A DNA stretch of 22,601 nt. Origin: an uncultured Campylobacter sp. Lineage in GTDB: Bacteria > Campylobacterota > Campylobacteria > Campylobacterales > Campylobacteraceae. Where the stretch lies: the NCBI GenBank assembly GCA_937965895.1, contig CALCKS010000015.1, forward strand, positions 1 through 22,601, given 5' to 3'. This document shows, piece by piece, positions 8,173 to 15,420 of the stretch. The position numbers were made by a program, and so were the translations under genes. Below the pieces are notes generated by a model. The model was not told where the DNA came from. It saw only the letters and a list, made by a program, of their open reading frames with translations, and made no database searches. Positions within the stretch are counted from its first letter, which is position 1, and each line of letters begins with the position of its first letter.

Positions 8173-8895
8173 ATGCTTGTAAATTATAAAATTAAAATTT
8201 ACGCCCTGTTTTTAGCGGCTTTTATGTCGGGGTGCGCTAACGTTTCGTCAGGCACTCCCAAAAATACGATGTTAACGAAGCAAAGTAAAACCCAAGCTAC
8301 TACTTCGCTAGAAAAGGATAAAATCCAAAATTGGGGAAGCAAGACATTTTATGGTAAAACCGGCGACCGACTCGACACAAAAGAAACGGCCCTGCTAAAT
8401 CTCCTGCAAGGATATATAGGTAAAAGAGACGGCGGCGACTGCTCGGGCTTTGTGACGCTTATAAATAAAAAATTTAATCGAGACTTTTTTGACGAAAAAG
8501 AGCTTGATAAATTTTACACCAAGCACGGTCTAAAAAGCGAAGCTATGTTTAAGCTTTACGAGAGTAAAAAACTGATCGCCTTTGACGATCCGAAGGTCGG
8601 AGATTTGGTATTTTTCAACAACACGACTAGAAGCACGAAAAATAACAAAAAAGCAAAAATCATCACTCACGTAGGCATAGTAAGTAGCGTAGAAAAAGAT
8701 GGCACGGTTGGCTTTACGCATAACTCAAGAGGCAAAAATGCGGTGGATTTTATGAATCTAAAAAATAAAAACACGCGTAAAAAAGGCAACAAAGAGCTAA
8801 ACTCCTATGTCGTATCTTGCAAAAATAACAATACGTCGTGTCTTGCGTCAAATAGATTTGCGGGATTTGGCAAAGCCAGCGTAAGGAGAAACTAA
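8173..8895 (+). CDS. NlpC/P60-family lipoprotein (putative cell-wall hydrolase)
   Basis: The 240-residue protein has a signal peptide ending in the lipobox MSGC (lipidated C21), so it should be membrane-anchored in the envelope. The NlpC/P60 cysteine peptidase core follows: nucleophile C90 in GGDCSGFV, then H166 in ITHVGIV and a third polar residue H183 in FTHNSRG. Such enzymes cleave peptide stems of peptidoglycan; the substrate here is inferred. It begins 3 bp after the mdh stop with no good ribosome site of its own, suggesting translational coupling. The gene is lysine/asparagine rich and more AT-rich than mdh, which hints at later insertion into the icd-mdh-oor region. A long hairpin follows. 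Confidence 0.8.
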   Translation: MLVNYKIKIYALFLAAFMSGCANVSSGTPKNTMLTKQSKTQATTSLEKDKIQNWGSKTFYGKTGDRLDTKETALLNLLQGYIGKRDGGDCSGFVTLINKKFNRDFFDEKELDKFYTKHGLKSEAMFKLYESKKLIAFDDPKVGDLVFFNNTTRSTKNNKKAKIITHVGIVSSVEKDGTVGFTHNSRGKNAVDFMNLKNKNTRKKGNKELNSYVVSCKNNNTSCLASNRFAGFGKASVRRN

Positions 8896-8920
8896 GTTTA
8901 ACTGATTTTTGCTTATCGCT

Positions 8921-8986
8921 TCAAATTTACCGCCGTATCCGTATAAATTCGTCGTCAAATTTACGGATCGGCGGCGGTAAATTTGA
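8921..8986 (+). terminator. Long hairpin ending the icd-mdh-NlpC operon
   Basis: The left arm 8921-8943 (TCAAATTTACCGCCG, then ATCCGTA) pairs with 8962-8986 (TACGGAT, then CGGCGGTAAATTTGA). That gives 22 paired bases with one small internal bulge and an 18-nt loop. No long T run follows, so it may be a bidirectional, Rho-linked or 3'-protecting structure rather than a classical terminator. It separates the NlpC/P60 gene from the oor promoter. Confidence 0.55.
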
Positions 8987-9120
8987 CTTCTAAATTTACT
9001 CTACGCCAATTTTGCCGCAATGGCCATTAAATTTGAGCTAAAAAACGTAAAAACATCCGCACGGGCGTTTCAAATTTGCTCGTTTTCATACAAAAAATCT
9101 CCAAATTTTATTTTACTATC

Positions 9121-9190
9121 CGATTTAAATACCAAATTTAACTTAAATGCTATAAAATTATCGTTACGAGTTAAATTTGATAAGGAAAAA
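9121..9190 (+). promoter_or_regulatory. Promoter and ribosome site of oorDABC
   Basis: TATAAA (9151-9156, within GCTATAAAATTATCG) lies about 35 bp before ATG 9192 and is preceded by AT-rich sequence with T runs. AAGGA at 9183-9187 is the Shine-Dalgarno for ATG 9192, which rules out the upstream in-frame TTG at 9177. Confidence 0.55.
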
Positions 9191-9191
9191 T

Positions 9192-9503
9192 ATGCTGATA
9201 CAAACTGACGCCCCCGTATGGGTCGATATCTCGCGCTGTAAGGCGTGCGATATCTGCGTGAGCCGCTGTCCTGCGGGCGTGCTGGCGATGGCCGTAGAGC
9301 CGCGCGCGGTGCTAGGTAAAACGATCGAAGTGGTGCACCCGGAGGCTTGTATCGGATGCAGAGAGTGCGAGCTACATTGCCCCGATTTTGCGATTTACGT
9401 GGCGGAAAAGGGCTTTAAATTTGCCAAACTAACCGCCCAAAGTAAAGAGCGCGCTACCGCCGTAAAAGAGAATAAATTTGAAAAATTAGAGGCGGGACAA
9501 TGA
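9192..9503 (+). CDS. oorD: 2-oxoglutarate:acceptor oxidoreductase, delta (ferredoxin-like) subunit
   Basis: OorD carries electrons out of the cytoplasmic 2-oxoglutarate oxidoreductase complex. The 103-residue protein has two [4Fe-4S] motifs: CKACDICVSRCP (C16, C19, C22, C26) and CIGCRECELHCP (C53, C56, C59, C63). This is the bacterial 8-Fe ferredoxin pattern. ATG 9192 is chosen over TTG 9177 because AAGGA lies just before it. The stop overlaps the oorA start by 4 bp (ATGA), so translation is coupled. The order oorD-A-B-C matches C. jejuni as I recall it. Confidence 0.93.
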   Translation: MLIQTDAPVWVDISRCKACDICVSRCPAGVLAMAVEPRAVLGKTIEVVHPEACIGCRECELHCPDFAIYVAEKGFKFAKLTAQSKERATAVKENKFEKLEAGQ

Positions 9504-10660
9504 GCGAATTTTTAAATAATAACGGTGGCAAAAGAGAGGTTATCGCTAGCGGAAACGAGCTAGTCGCGCTTGCGGCGGTGGAGTGCGGGTGTAACTTTTT
9601 CGGCGGTTATCCGATCACTCCAAGCAGCGAGATCGCACACGAACTAAGCGTGCTACTGCCAAAGCACGGCGGCAAATTTATCCAGATGGAGGACGAGATC
9701 GCTGGCATCTCGGTGGCACTTGGAGCCTCGATGAGCGGAGCAAAGGCGATGACGGCAAGCTCGGGCCCCGGCATCTCGCTAAAGGCCGAGCAGATCGGGC
9801 TTGGCTTTATCGCGGAGGTGCCGCTAGTGATCGTAAACGTCATGCGCGGCGGGCCCAGCACGGGGCTGCCTACCCGCGTGGCGCAGGGTGATCTCCTGCA
9901 GGCGAAAAACCCGACCCACGGCGACGTAAACAGCATCGTTATCGCACCATCTAGCCTAGAGGAGTGCTATACGCAGACCGTTCGCGCGTTTAATCTCGCC
10001 GAAAGATTCATGACGCCCGTGTTTTTGCTACTGGACGAGACGATCGGACACATGTACGCAAAGGCCGCGCTACCGCAGATTAGCGAGCTAGAGATCTACT
10101 CGCGCAAGCAGTTTAGCGGCGATCCGGCGGACTACCGCCCGTACAGGGCCGCGGCGGACGAGCCTGCCGTGCTAAATAAATTTTTCGGCGGTTATCGCTA
10201 TCACATTACGGGCCTACATCACGGCGAGACGGGGTTTCCGACCGAGGACGGCGCGGTCGTGGACTACAACATCAAGCGCCTTTTTAACAAAATAAACGCG
10301 CACGCGGATGAGTTTGAGCTCTGGGAGGAGTTTATGCTAGATGACGCAGAGATTTGCATTATCGCGTTTGGCTCCGTGGCTCGCGCAGCAAAGGAAGCGG
10401 TACTAAATTTACGCGAAAAAGGCGTAAAAGTAGGGCTTTTTAAACCTATCACGCTATTTCCGACGCCAAGCGCGAAACTACGCGAGATCTCGGCTAAATT
10501 TAGCAAAATTTTGATCTGCGAGTTAAATTTGGGTCAGTACGCTGGAGAGATAATAAAAGCTACTCTAAGAGACGACTTTAAAACGCTGCTAAAAGCCAAC
10601 GGTCGCCCGATCAGCCCGCAAGAAATAGCGCAAAAAATAGGAGAATTTGATGGCATTTAA
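9500..10660 (+). CDS. oorA: 2-oxoglutarate:acceptor oxidoreductase, alpha subunit
   Basis: OorA, with OorB, converts 2-oxoglutarate and CoA to succinyl-CoA and CO2, replacing the 2-oxoglutarate dehydrogenase complex. The 386-residue protein has the family segments GYPITPSSE (36-44), QMEDEIA (62-68), ASSGPGISLK (86-95) and RGGPSTGLPT (116-125). The C-terminal half holds the domain II type fold (CIIAFGSVARAAKEAV...). The gamma subunit is a separate gene (oorC), unlike fused gamma-alpha KorA proteins. It overlaps oorD by 4 bp and oorB by 11 bp. Confidence 0.95.
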   Translation: MSEFLNNNGGKREVIASGNELVALAAVECGCNFFGGYPITPSSEIAHELSVLLPKHGGKFIQMEDEIAGISVALGASMSGAKAMTASSGPGISLKAEQIGLGFIAEVPLVIVNVMRGGPSTGLPTRVAQGDLLQAKNPTHGDVNSIVIAPSSLEECYTQTVRAFNLAERFMTPVFLLLDETIGHMYAKAALPQISELEIYSRKQFSGDPADYRPYRAAADEPAVLNKFFGGYRYHITGLHHGETGFPTEDGAVVDYNIKRLFNKINAHADEFELWEEFMLDDAEICIIAFGSVARAAKEAVLNLREKGVKVGLFKPITLFPTPSAKLREISAKFSKILICELNLGQYAGEIIKATLRDDFKTLLKANGRPISPQEIAQKIGEFDGI

Positions 10661-11495
10661 CTACGACAACTACCTACGCACGGATAAAATGCCGACTCTA
10701 TGGTGCTGGGGCTGCGGCGACGGCGTGATACTAAAGGCGCTAATCCGCGCGATCGACAAGCTCGGCTGGGACATGAACGACGTGTGCGTGGTATCTGGCA
10801 TCGGCTGCTCGGGGCGCTTTAGCTCCTATATCAACTGCAACACCGTCCACACCACGCACGGGCGCGCGATCGCCTACGCTACGGGTATCAAGCTAGCAAA
10901 CCCGGGCAAGCACGTCATCGTGGTAACCGGCGACGGCGACGGGCTAGCCATAGGCGGCAATCACACGATCCACGGATGCCGCAGAAATATAAATTTAAAC
11001 CATGTTTTGATAAATAATTTCATCTACGGACTAACGAACTCCCAAACTAGCCCAACCACGCCGACTGGCTTTTGGACGGTGACGGCGCAATACGGCAACG
11101 TCGATCCAAATTTTGATGCGTGCAAGCTCGCAACCGCCGCAGGAGCGACCTTTGTAGCGCGCAGCAGCGTGATAGAGCCTGCAAAGCTGGAAAAGATATT
11201 TGCCGAGGGCTTTGAGCATGACGGATACAGCTTTTTTGACGTATTTTCAAACTGCCACATAAACCTGGGCCGCAAAAACAAAATGGGCCAAGCTACGCAG
11301 ATGCTGGAGTGGATCGACGGTCGTACGGTGAGCAAGGCTAAATTTGACGCGATGGGCGAGGATGAGCGCGAGGGTAAATTTCCGCTCGGAGTGCTACATA
11401 AAGACGAGTCGCGCATGGAGTACACTAAGGCCTACGACATGGTGATAAAGGCCGCTAGAGACGGCGAGAAAATCGACTTTGGAGCGCTAAAATGA
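10650..11495 (+). CDS. oorB: 2-oxoglutarate:acceptor oxidoreductase, beta (TPP) subunit
   Basis: OorB binds thiamine diphosphate and an iron-sulfur cluster. Seen in its 281 residues: CWGCGDG (C19, C22) and GIGCSGR (C53), likely cluster ligands; THGRAIAYATG; the TPP motif GDGDG (94-98) with the downstream INNFIYGLT; and SQTSPTTP (131-138), typical of this subunit. ATG 10650 is chosen because AGGAG at 10639-10643 lies 6 nt before it; a TTG one codon earlier is less likely. It overlaps oorA by 11 bp and oorC by 4 bp. Confidence 0.95.
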   Translation: MAFNYDNYLRTDKMPTLWCWGCGDGVILKALIRAIDKLGWDMNDVCVVSGIGCSGRFSSYINCNTVHTTHGRAIAYATGIKLANPGKHVIVVTGDGDGLAIGGNHTIHGCRRNINLNHVLINNFIYGLTNSQTSPTTPTGFWTVTAQYGNVDPNFDACKLATAAGATFVARSSVIEPAKLEKIFAEGFEHDGYSFFDVFSNCHINLGRKNKMGQATQMLEWIDGRTVSKAKFDAMGEDEREGKFPLGVLHKDESRMEYTKAYDMVIKAARDGEKIDFGALK

Positions 11496-12052
11496 AAAGG
11501 CAGTTAAGATTCGTCGGAGTGGGCGGTCAGGGCGTGATTTTAGCGGGCGAGATTTTAGCGGCCGCTAAAATCGAGGAGGGCGGATACGGCGTCAAAGCCT
11601 CGACCTACACCTCGCAGGTACGCGGTGGGCCGACGAAGGTCGATATCATTTTGAGCGAGCGCGAGATATTTTATCCGTACGCAAACGAGGGCGAGATCGA
11701 GTTTATGCTCGCTACCGCGCAGGTTAGCTTCGAGCAGTTTAAAGATGGCGTAAAAGATGGCGGTATCATCGTCGTGGAGCCAAATTTGGTTCGCGCTAGC
11801 GACGAGGACAAAAGGCACTGGAAAATTTACGAAATCCCGATCATCTCCATCGCCAAAGACGAGGTCGGCAATGTAATAACCCAAAGCGTAGTCGCGCTCG
11901 CGGTCGCCGTGCAGATGAGCGGCTGCCTAGATACCGAGCTAGTTAAACGCGTAATGCTCTCAAAAGTGCCTAAAAAAGTCCATGCTGAAAATGAAAAAGC
12001 ATATGAGCTGGGAATTAAATACGCCAAAATTTGCATAGAAAACGACAAATAA
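11492..12052 (+). CDS. oorC: 2-oxoglutarate:acceptor oxidoreductase, gamma subunit
   Basis: OorC is the small gamma subunit of the oxidoreductase. The 186-residue protein opens with the family motif GVGGQGVILAGEIL (from residue 9). It continues with YGVKASTYTSQVRGGPTKVD and FYPYANEGEIEFMLA, which are typical of the gamma domain. It starts inside the oorB stop (ATGA overlap). No terminator follows before the flavodoxin promoter, so some read-through is possible. Confidence 0.94.
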   Translation: MKRQLRFVGVGGQGVILAGEILAAAKIEEGGYGVKASTYTSQVRGGPTKVDIILSEREIFYPYANEGEIEFMLATAQVSFEQFKDGVKDGGIIVVEPNLVRASDEDKRHWKIYEIPIISIAKDEVGNVITQSVVALAVAVQMSGCLDTELVKRVMLSKVPKKVHAENEKAYELGIKYAKICIENDK

Positions 12053-12069
12053 AAGCGTGATTTGAAATA

Positions 12070-12130
12070 AGATAAATTAAGTATCATTTCGTTATAATTC
12101 AGACATTAATTTATCTAATTTTAAGGAGAA
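12070..12130 (+). promoter_or_regulatory. Flavodoxin promoter inside an inverted repeat
   Basis: TATAAT at 12093-12098 is a perfect -10 box. It is flanked by an 11-bp perfect inverted repeat, AGATAAATTAA at 12070-12080 and TTAATTTATCT at 12106-12116, one arm covering the spacer region and the other the start-site region. The Shine-Dalgarno AAGGAG is at 12123-12128, before ATG 12135. The arms could be an operator for a dimeric regulator; which one is unknown. Confidence 0.5.
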
Positions 12131-12134
12131 CACA

Positions 12135-12626
12135 ATGAGCGTTGGGATTTTTTACACGACAACAAAGGGGCACACAAAGAGCGCGTGCGAGTATCTAGCG
12201 GGCAAAATAGGAGCACAGCTAGTTGATGTAAAGAGCGCTGGGGCGGAGGATTTTGCTAAATTTGACGTTATCATCGTGGCGGCACCTAGCTACGGCGACG
12301 GCGAGTTGCAGTCTGATTGGGCGGAGAAACTTCCGCTTTTAAAAGCGGGAAGCAAAGGCAAAAAAGCCGCCATCGTAGCCGTGGGTAATCAAGCCAATCA
12401 CCCCCAGACGCTTTTTAGCGGCGCGGTGGACTTTTTGCCGTATCTGAAGGACGCGCAAATTTTTGGCGCTAGCGACGTGGACGGATATAAATTTAACCAC
12501 TCTGCGTTTTTCATTAATGGTAAATTCGCAGGCCTAGCTCTAGACGTCAAGGGCGATGAAAACTACGCAAAACGCATCGACAAATGGGTCGAGGAAAATA
12601 AGCCTACTATCTTAAATTTATTCTAA
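12135..12626 (+). CDS. fldA: Flavodoxin
   Basis: A 163-residue FMN electron carrier of the long-chain flavodoxin type. The overall pattern follows epsilonproteobacterial FldA as I remember it: GELQSDWAE (56-64), VAVGNQ, DVDGYKF, GKFAGLALD, and IDKWVEENK at the end. Two FMN-binding loops differ from the usual: the phosphate loop reads TTTKGHT instead of T-x-T/S-G-N-T/A, and the usual loop tyrosine near residue 89 is a histidine in GNQANHP. In related species flavodoxin accepts electrons from OorDABC and pyruvate oxidoreductase, and the position directly after oorC fits that. It has its own promoter and terminator. The sequence supports the flavodoxin fold; the exact partner is inferred. Confidence 0.87.
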   Translation: MSVGIFYTTTKGHTKSACEYLAGKIGAQLVDVKSAGAEDFAKFDVIIVAAPSYGDGELQSDWAEKLPLLKAGSKGKKAAIVAVGNQANHPQTLFSGAVDFLPYLKDAQIFGASDVDGYKFNHSAFFINGKFAGLALDVKGDENYAKRIDKWVEENKPTILNLF

Positions 12627-12864
12627 TTTTCTTGCCGCCTTGCCTAAAACGGACAAGGCGGATTTTTTATACTTGATGCAGCAACGGCGGCATAGTTTGC
12701 ACTCCCCCTCTTTTTTGTCTGATTTCAGTTTGCGTATAAATTTAACCGGCAGTAACGGCAAAATAACGCCTGGTACAGTAAAATCCCAAATAAGCTCAAA
12801 CGGTGCAAACGGGCTATTTTGCAAAAAAAACAAAAAACTCGTATGCGTTAAATTTGCTCGATAT
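12618..12864 (-). other. Doubtful minus-strand open frame in the 12669-13059 spacer
   Basis: The 12669-13027 spacer holds no convincing gene. One minus-strand frame is open from about 12864 to TAA 12618-12620. It has a hydrophobic stretch (FELIWDFTVPGVILPLLPV), then a basic, cysteine-rich tail (CKLCRRCCIKYKK). It has no ATG or GTG: only TTG codons inside a T/A run (12833 region) without a ribosome site. It also covers the flavodoxin terminator. The composition is protein-like, so it may be the remnant of a small membrane protein, but I would not call it a gene on this evidence. An A8 run at 12823-12830 lies at its 5' end. Confidence 0.2.
12635..12668 (+). terminator. Rho-independent terminator after the flavodoxin gene
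   Basis: CCGCCTTG (12635-12642) pairs with CAAGGCGG (12654-12661) and is followed by ATTTTTTAT. It lies 9 bp after the flavodoxin stop and is the clearest intrinsic terminator in the window. Confidence 0.88.
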
Positions 12865-13021
12865 TTTTAAATTTAGATTTTATGTAAGCAAGTAAATTTA
12901 ACTTTTAACCGTGTTGCCGCATCCTAAAATCCAGCTAAATTTAGACGGTAAAAGCTCGGTATATTTTTCGCATTTATAACGGTTAATTCAAAATTAAAAG
13001 CTTATAAATTTAAAGAGTAAT

Positions 13022-13049
13022 AAAAACGGGGCCAAATTTAGCCCCTTTT
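13022..13049 (-). terminator. Terminator of the DUF4214 surface-protein gene
   Basis: GGGGC (13028-13032) and GCCCC (13041-13045) form a GC stem flanked by A and T runs. Read on the minus strand the hairpin is followed by GTTTTTA. It sits about 15 bp past the TAA at 13060. Confidence 0.8.
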
Positions 13050-13059
13050 AGTTTTAAGT

Positions 13060-15420
13060 TTAGCTTAACGTTGTGTATCCGCCGTCTACGTCGCTAAATC
13101 CTGCACCGTAAGCTACGCCGGAGATTTTGACTAGAGTGTCGCTGCCTTCTTGATAGCCTTCCACGCCGTCTGTATTTAGCGCCAGATATGCATTAAATTT
13201 ATCCGCTCCTACGTTTTCTAAGAAATAAGCACCTTCGCCGTTTTTCAAATTTGCGAGCTTTTCCGTCAAATTTGACGAATCCGTGCCGTCTGCGGCCTTT
13301 GAAATTTTTGCGATATTGTCAGGTAGTTTGATTTTTTCGTTTTTTGATATTTTCATCATACCTATGCCTGATTCTATCGATATCTCTTTTTGATCCGGAT
13401 TTTGGGCGATAGTTTCTTTGACATCAAATTCCTCTTTGCTCAAAAACGATCCGTTATTTCCCTGGGCTTTTGAGATGAGAGTTATTTTATCCGAGTTTAT
13501 ATTTTCATAGATTTTAAACGTCGTTTGCGTATCTCCGATCTGGGCTACGGCTTTTTTATCTAGCGCTTTGTCGGTTATAGTCGCAGTACCTTTAAGTCCT
13601 TTTGTTACCTCGCTTAACGGGCTTAGATCCCAGGGCTTAGATAAATCCATCGTAAGTGGCGATTTTGTCGTTAGCATCGAAGCGTCGTTATCTGAGCTAA
13701 CGTCAAATTTTACCGTTTTATTGGCATATTCTGCGCTTGTTATTGTAGCCGATTTTATCTGTTCGTTTTCGTAGGTTACGTCTACGGTTTTGTCGTTTTG
13801 ACTGTACGAAGTGTCTTGCAATACCTGCTTTATTAGCTTATTAGAATCGTCGTAGGTTTTTGTGACGGTTTGGATGACTCTTCCGCCTTCATTATTGCTT
13901 AGGGCTTTTACGATCTCGACGTTTGGAGTAGATTTGTCTATCTCGTAGACCTTTGCTCTAGTTTGCCAACCGGTCGTATTTAGCACCTTTTCGTTTTTAT
14001 CAAAAAATACTCCTTGTGCGAATTTAAACCCACTATTTTCATCTTGTGCTTTTTCAAAAACGATTCGGTATGTTTTTTTAGTAGCCGTATCTTCATATTC
14101 CCAGCTTGTGGCCTTACCGCCTTCTACGTTTTGAGCTATGACGTTTTCGAAGCTAGACGGATTAGGAACGGTAAAATCAGGCGTTAATTTCTTATAAGTC
14201 GAAGTTGTGCCTTCTTTTATCTCTGTAAAATAGCTTCTAGATTCGACATCTTTTACCTCTATCAAGGTATCACTATCCTTTTGATAGCCCTCTACGCCGT
14301 CGGTATTTAGCGCCATATAGGCGTTAAATTTATCTTCTCCTACGTTTTGCAAGAAGTACTGTGCCTTACCGACTCCGAGCGTAGATAGTTTTTCCTCGAT
14401 ATTTTCTAGATTTACGTCCTCTTGCGCTCTTGCTAGCTCGGTGATGTTTGATGGAAGCATGATTTTATCTTGAGCGTTGTCTAGTACGGCCATTTTTGAG
14501 CCGTTTGATAGATTATTCGTGTCGGTGTTGATGCTTATTTTTTTCAAATTTGCATTTTCTTGTAGGGTCTGGGCTATATCGAAAGTATCGACTCCGTAGC
14601 TGCTATTGACTGTATATGCAGCCTTTGACACTAGCGTTACGTCGTCTGAGAATCGTCCGTCGTACGCTCGGTAGACCACTTCGTTTTTTCCGATATCGGC
14701 GGTCCATTTCGTATCTAGCGCGCTATCTGTTACCGTGACTTTGCCTTTGTAGTCCAGATTTTCACTATCTTTACTGATCTCAAAGTTTATGTCGGTATTT
14801 GCGTATTTTGGGTCGGTTTTGCTAGCATAGCTTAGCTTGCCGTCCTCGTAGGTTAGAGCGAGTTTTTGTCCGTCGCTTCTTTCTAATATTTTTTCTTCCA
14901 GTACGCCTTTGTCGTCAAATTTATCTCTAGTGGCGTCGCCTGTTTTTGAGACGCTAGGCGTGTATTCTTCGGTTACTTTGTAGCCGTCTTTTTCGTAAAT
15001 TTTATAGGCTTTGATTTTGTAGTCCCTGATCATAGTTTCGCCGTTATAAAATTTGCCGTCCGGCATATCGACTTTTATATCCGAGCCCTCAGGCTGAGCG
15101 TCTCTTTTGCCAAATTCTATCCTATACGTTACGCCCGTCGTGTCGTTTGAGTATTCCCAGGTAAAGGCCTTGCCGTCTTTTACGCCGATCGGTTTCATGG
15201 CTGCTTTGCCGGTTTGCTCATTGACCTCATACACTCCGTTATCTTTGTCGTCCCTAGATACTACGCCTTTTACGGCGTCGTATTGTGCTTTTATGAAATT
15301 TATCTTTGCATTATCCGTGCTATCTAGAGTTTTGATAGCGTCTACGTGAGATTTTATATACTCAAAATGCTTAACGATATTTGCCGAAGTATCTTTTATT
15401 ACAAATTTATCGCCATTTGC
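13060..15420 (-). CDS. DUF4214 surface/secreted protein, C-terminal part (after frame change)
   Basis: This frame is open from a stop at 15469-15471 to TAA 13060. It has no ribosome site or ATG at its start; the first usable codon is a GTG at 15234, well inside protein-like sequence (GDKFVIKDTSANIVKHFEY). It therefore continues the upstream frame: a -1 step at the AAAAAG at 15420-15425 joins them without loss of a residue. The 786 residues contain two diverged copies of a unit of about 350 residues. Each copy has 'G-GKA-(T/S)WEY', '(Y/T)YRI-F', 'TDxALDxK', 'D-(V/I)TL(V/I)SKA' and an almost identical end, VGxDKFNAYxALNTDGVEGY. There are no RTX GGxGxD repeats. The C-terminus (VKISGV...DGGYTTLS) could be a type I secretion signal. 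Surface display or secretion is inferred. Confidence 0.75.
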   Translation of the reverse strand, partial: ANGDKFVIKDTSANIVKHFEYIKSHVDAIKTLDSTDNAKINFIKAQYDAVKGVVSRDDKDNGVYEVNEQTGKAAMKPIGVKDGKAFTWEYSNDTTGVTYRIEFGKRDAQPEGSDIKVDMPDGKFYNGETMIRDYKIKAYKIYEKDGYKVTEEYTPSVSKTGDATRDKFDDKGVLEEKILERSDGQKLALTYEDGKLSYASKTDPKYANTDINFEISKDSENLDYKGKVTVTDSALDTKWTADIGKNEVVYRAYDGRFSDDVTLVSKAAYTVNSSYGVDTFDIAQTLQENANLKKISINTDTNNLSNGSKMAVLDNAQDKIMLPSNITELARAQEDVNLENIEEKLSTLGVGKAQYFLQNVGEDKFNAYMALNTDGVEGYQKDSDTLIEVKDVESRSYFTEIKEGTTSTYKKLTPDFTVPNPSSFENVIAQNVEGGKATSWEYEDTATKKTYRIVFEKAQDENSGFKFAQGVFFDKNEKVLNTTGWQTRAKVYEIDKSTPNVEIVKALSNNEGGRVIQTVTKTYDDSNKLIKQVLQDTSYSQNDKTVDVTYENEQIKSATITSAEYANKTVKFDVSSDNDASMLTTKSPLTMDLSKPWDLSPLSEVTKGLKGTATITDKALDKKAVAQIGDTQTTFKIYENINSDKITLISKAQGNNGSFLSKEEFDVKETIAQNPDQKEISIESGIGMMKISKNEKIKLPDNIAKISKAADGTDSSNLTEKLANLKNGEGAYFLENVGADKFNAYLALNTDGVEGYQEGSDTLVKISGVAYGAGFSDVDGGYTTLS

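Noticed and set aside
9177..9191. TTG start for oorD
   Set aside because: AAGGA lies between this TTG and ATG 9192, so the ATG is the start.
12063..12095. Fur box before the flavodoxin gene
   Set aside because: GATAAATTAAGTATCATTT only loosely resembles a Fur site; the inverted repeat around the -10 box is the stronger observation.
12640..12870. Plus-strand 76-codon frame after the flavodoxin gene
   Set aside because: It starts inside the flavodoxin terminator, has no ribosome site, and its composition is not protein-like.
13060..15234. Independent gene starting at GTG 15234
   Set aside because: Protein-like sequence continues upstream in the same frame to 15420, there is no ribosome site at the GTG, and the join to the upstream frame is seamless.
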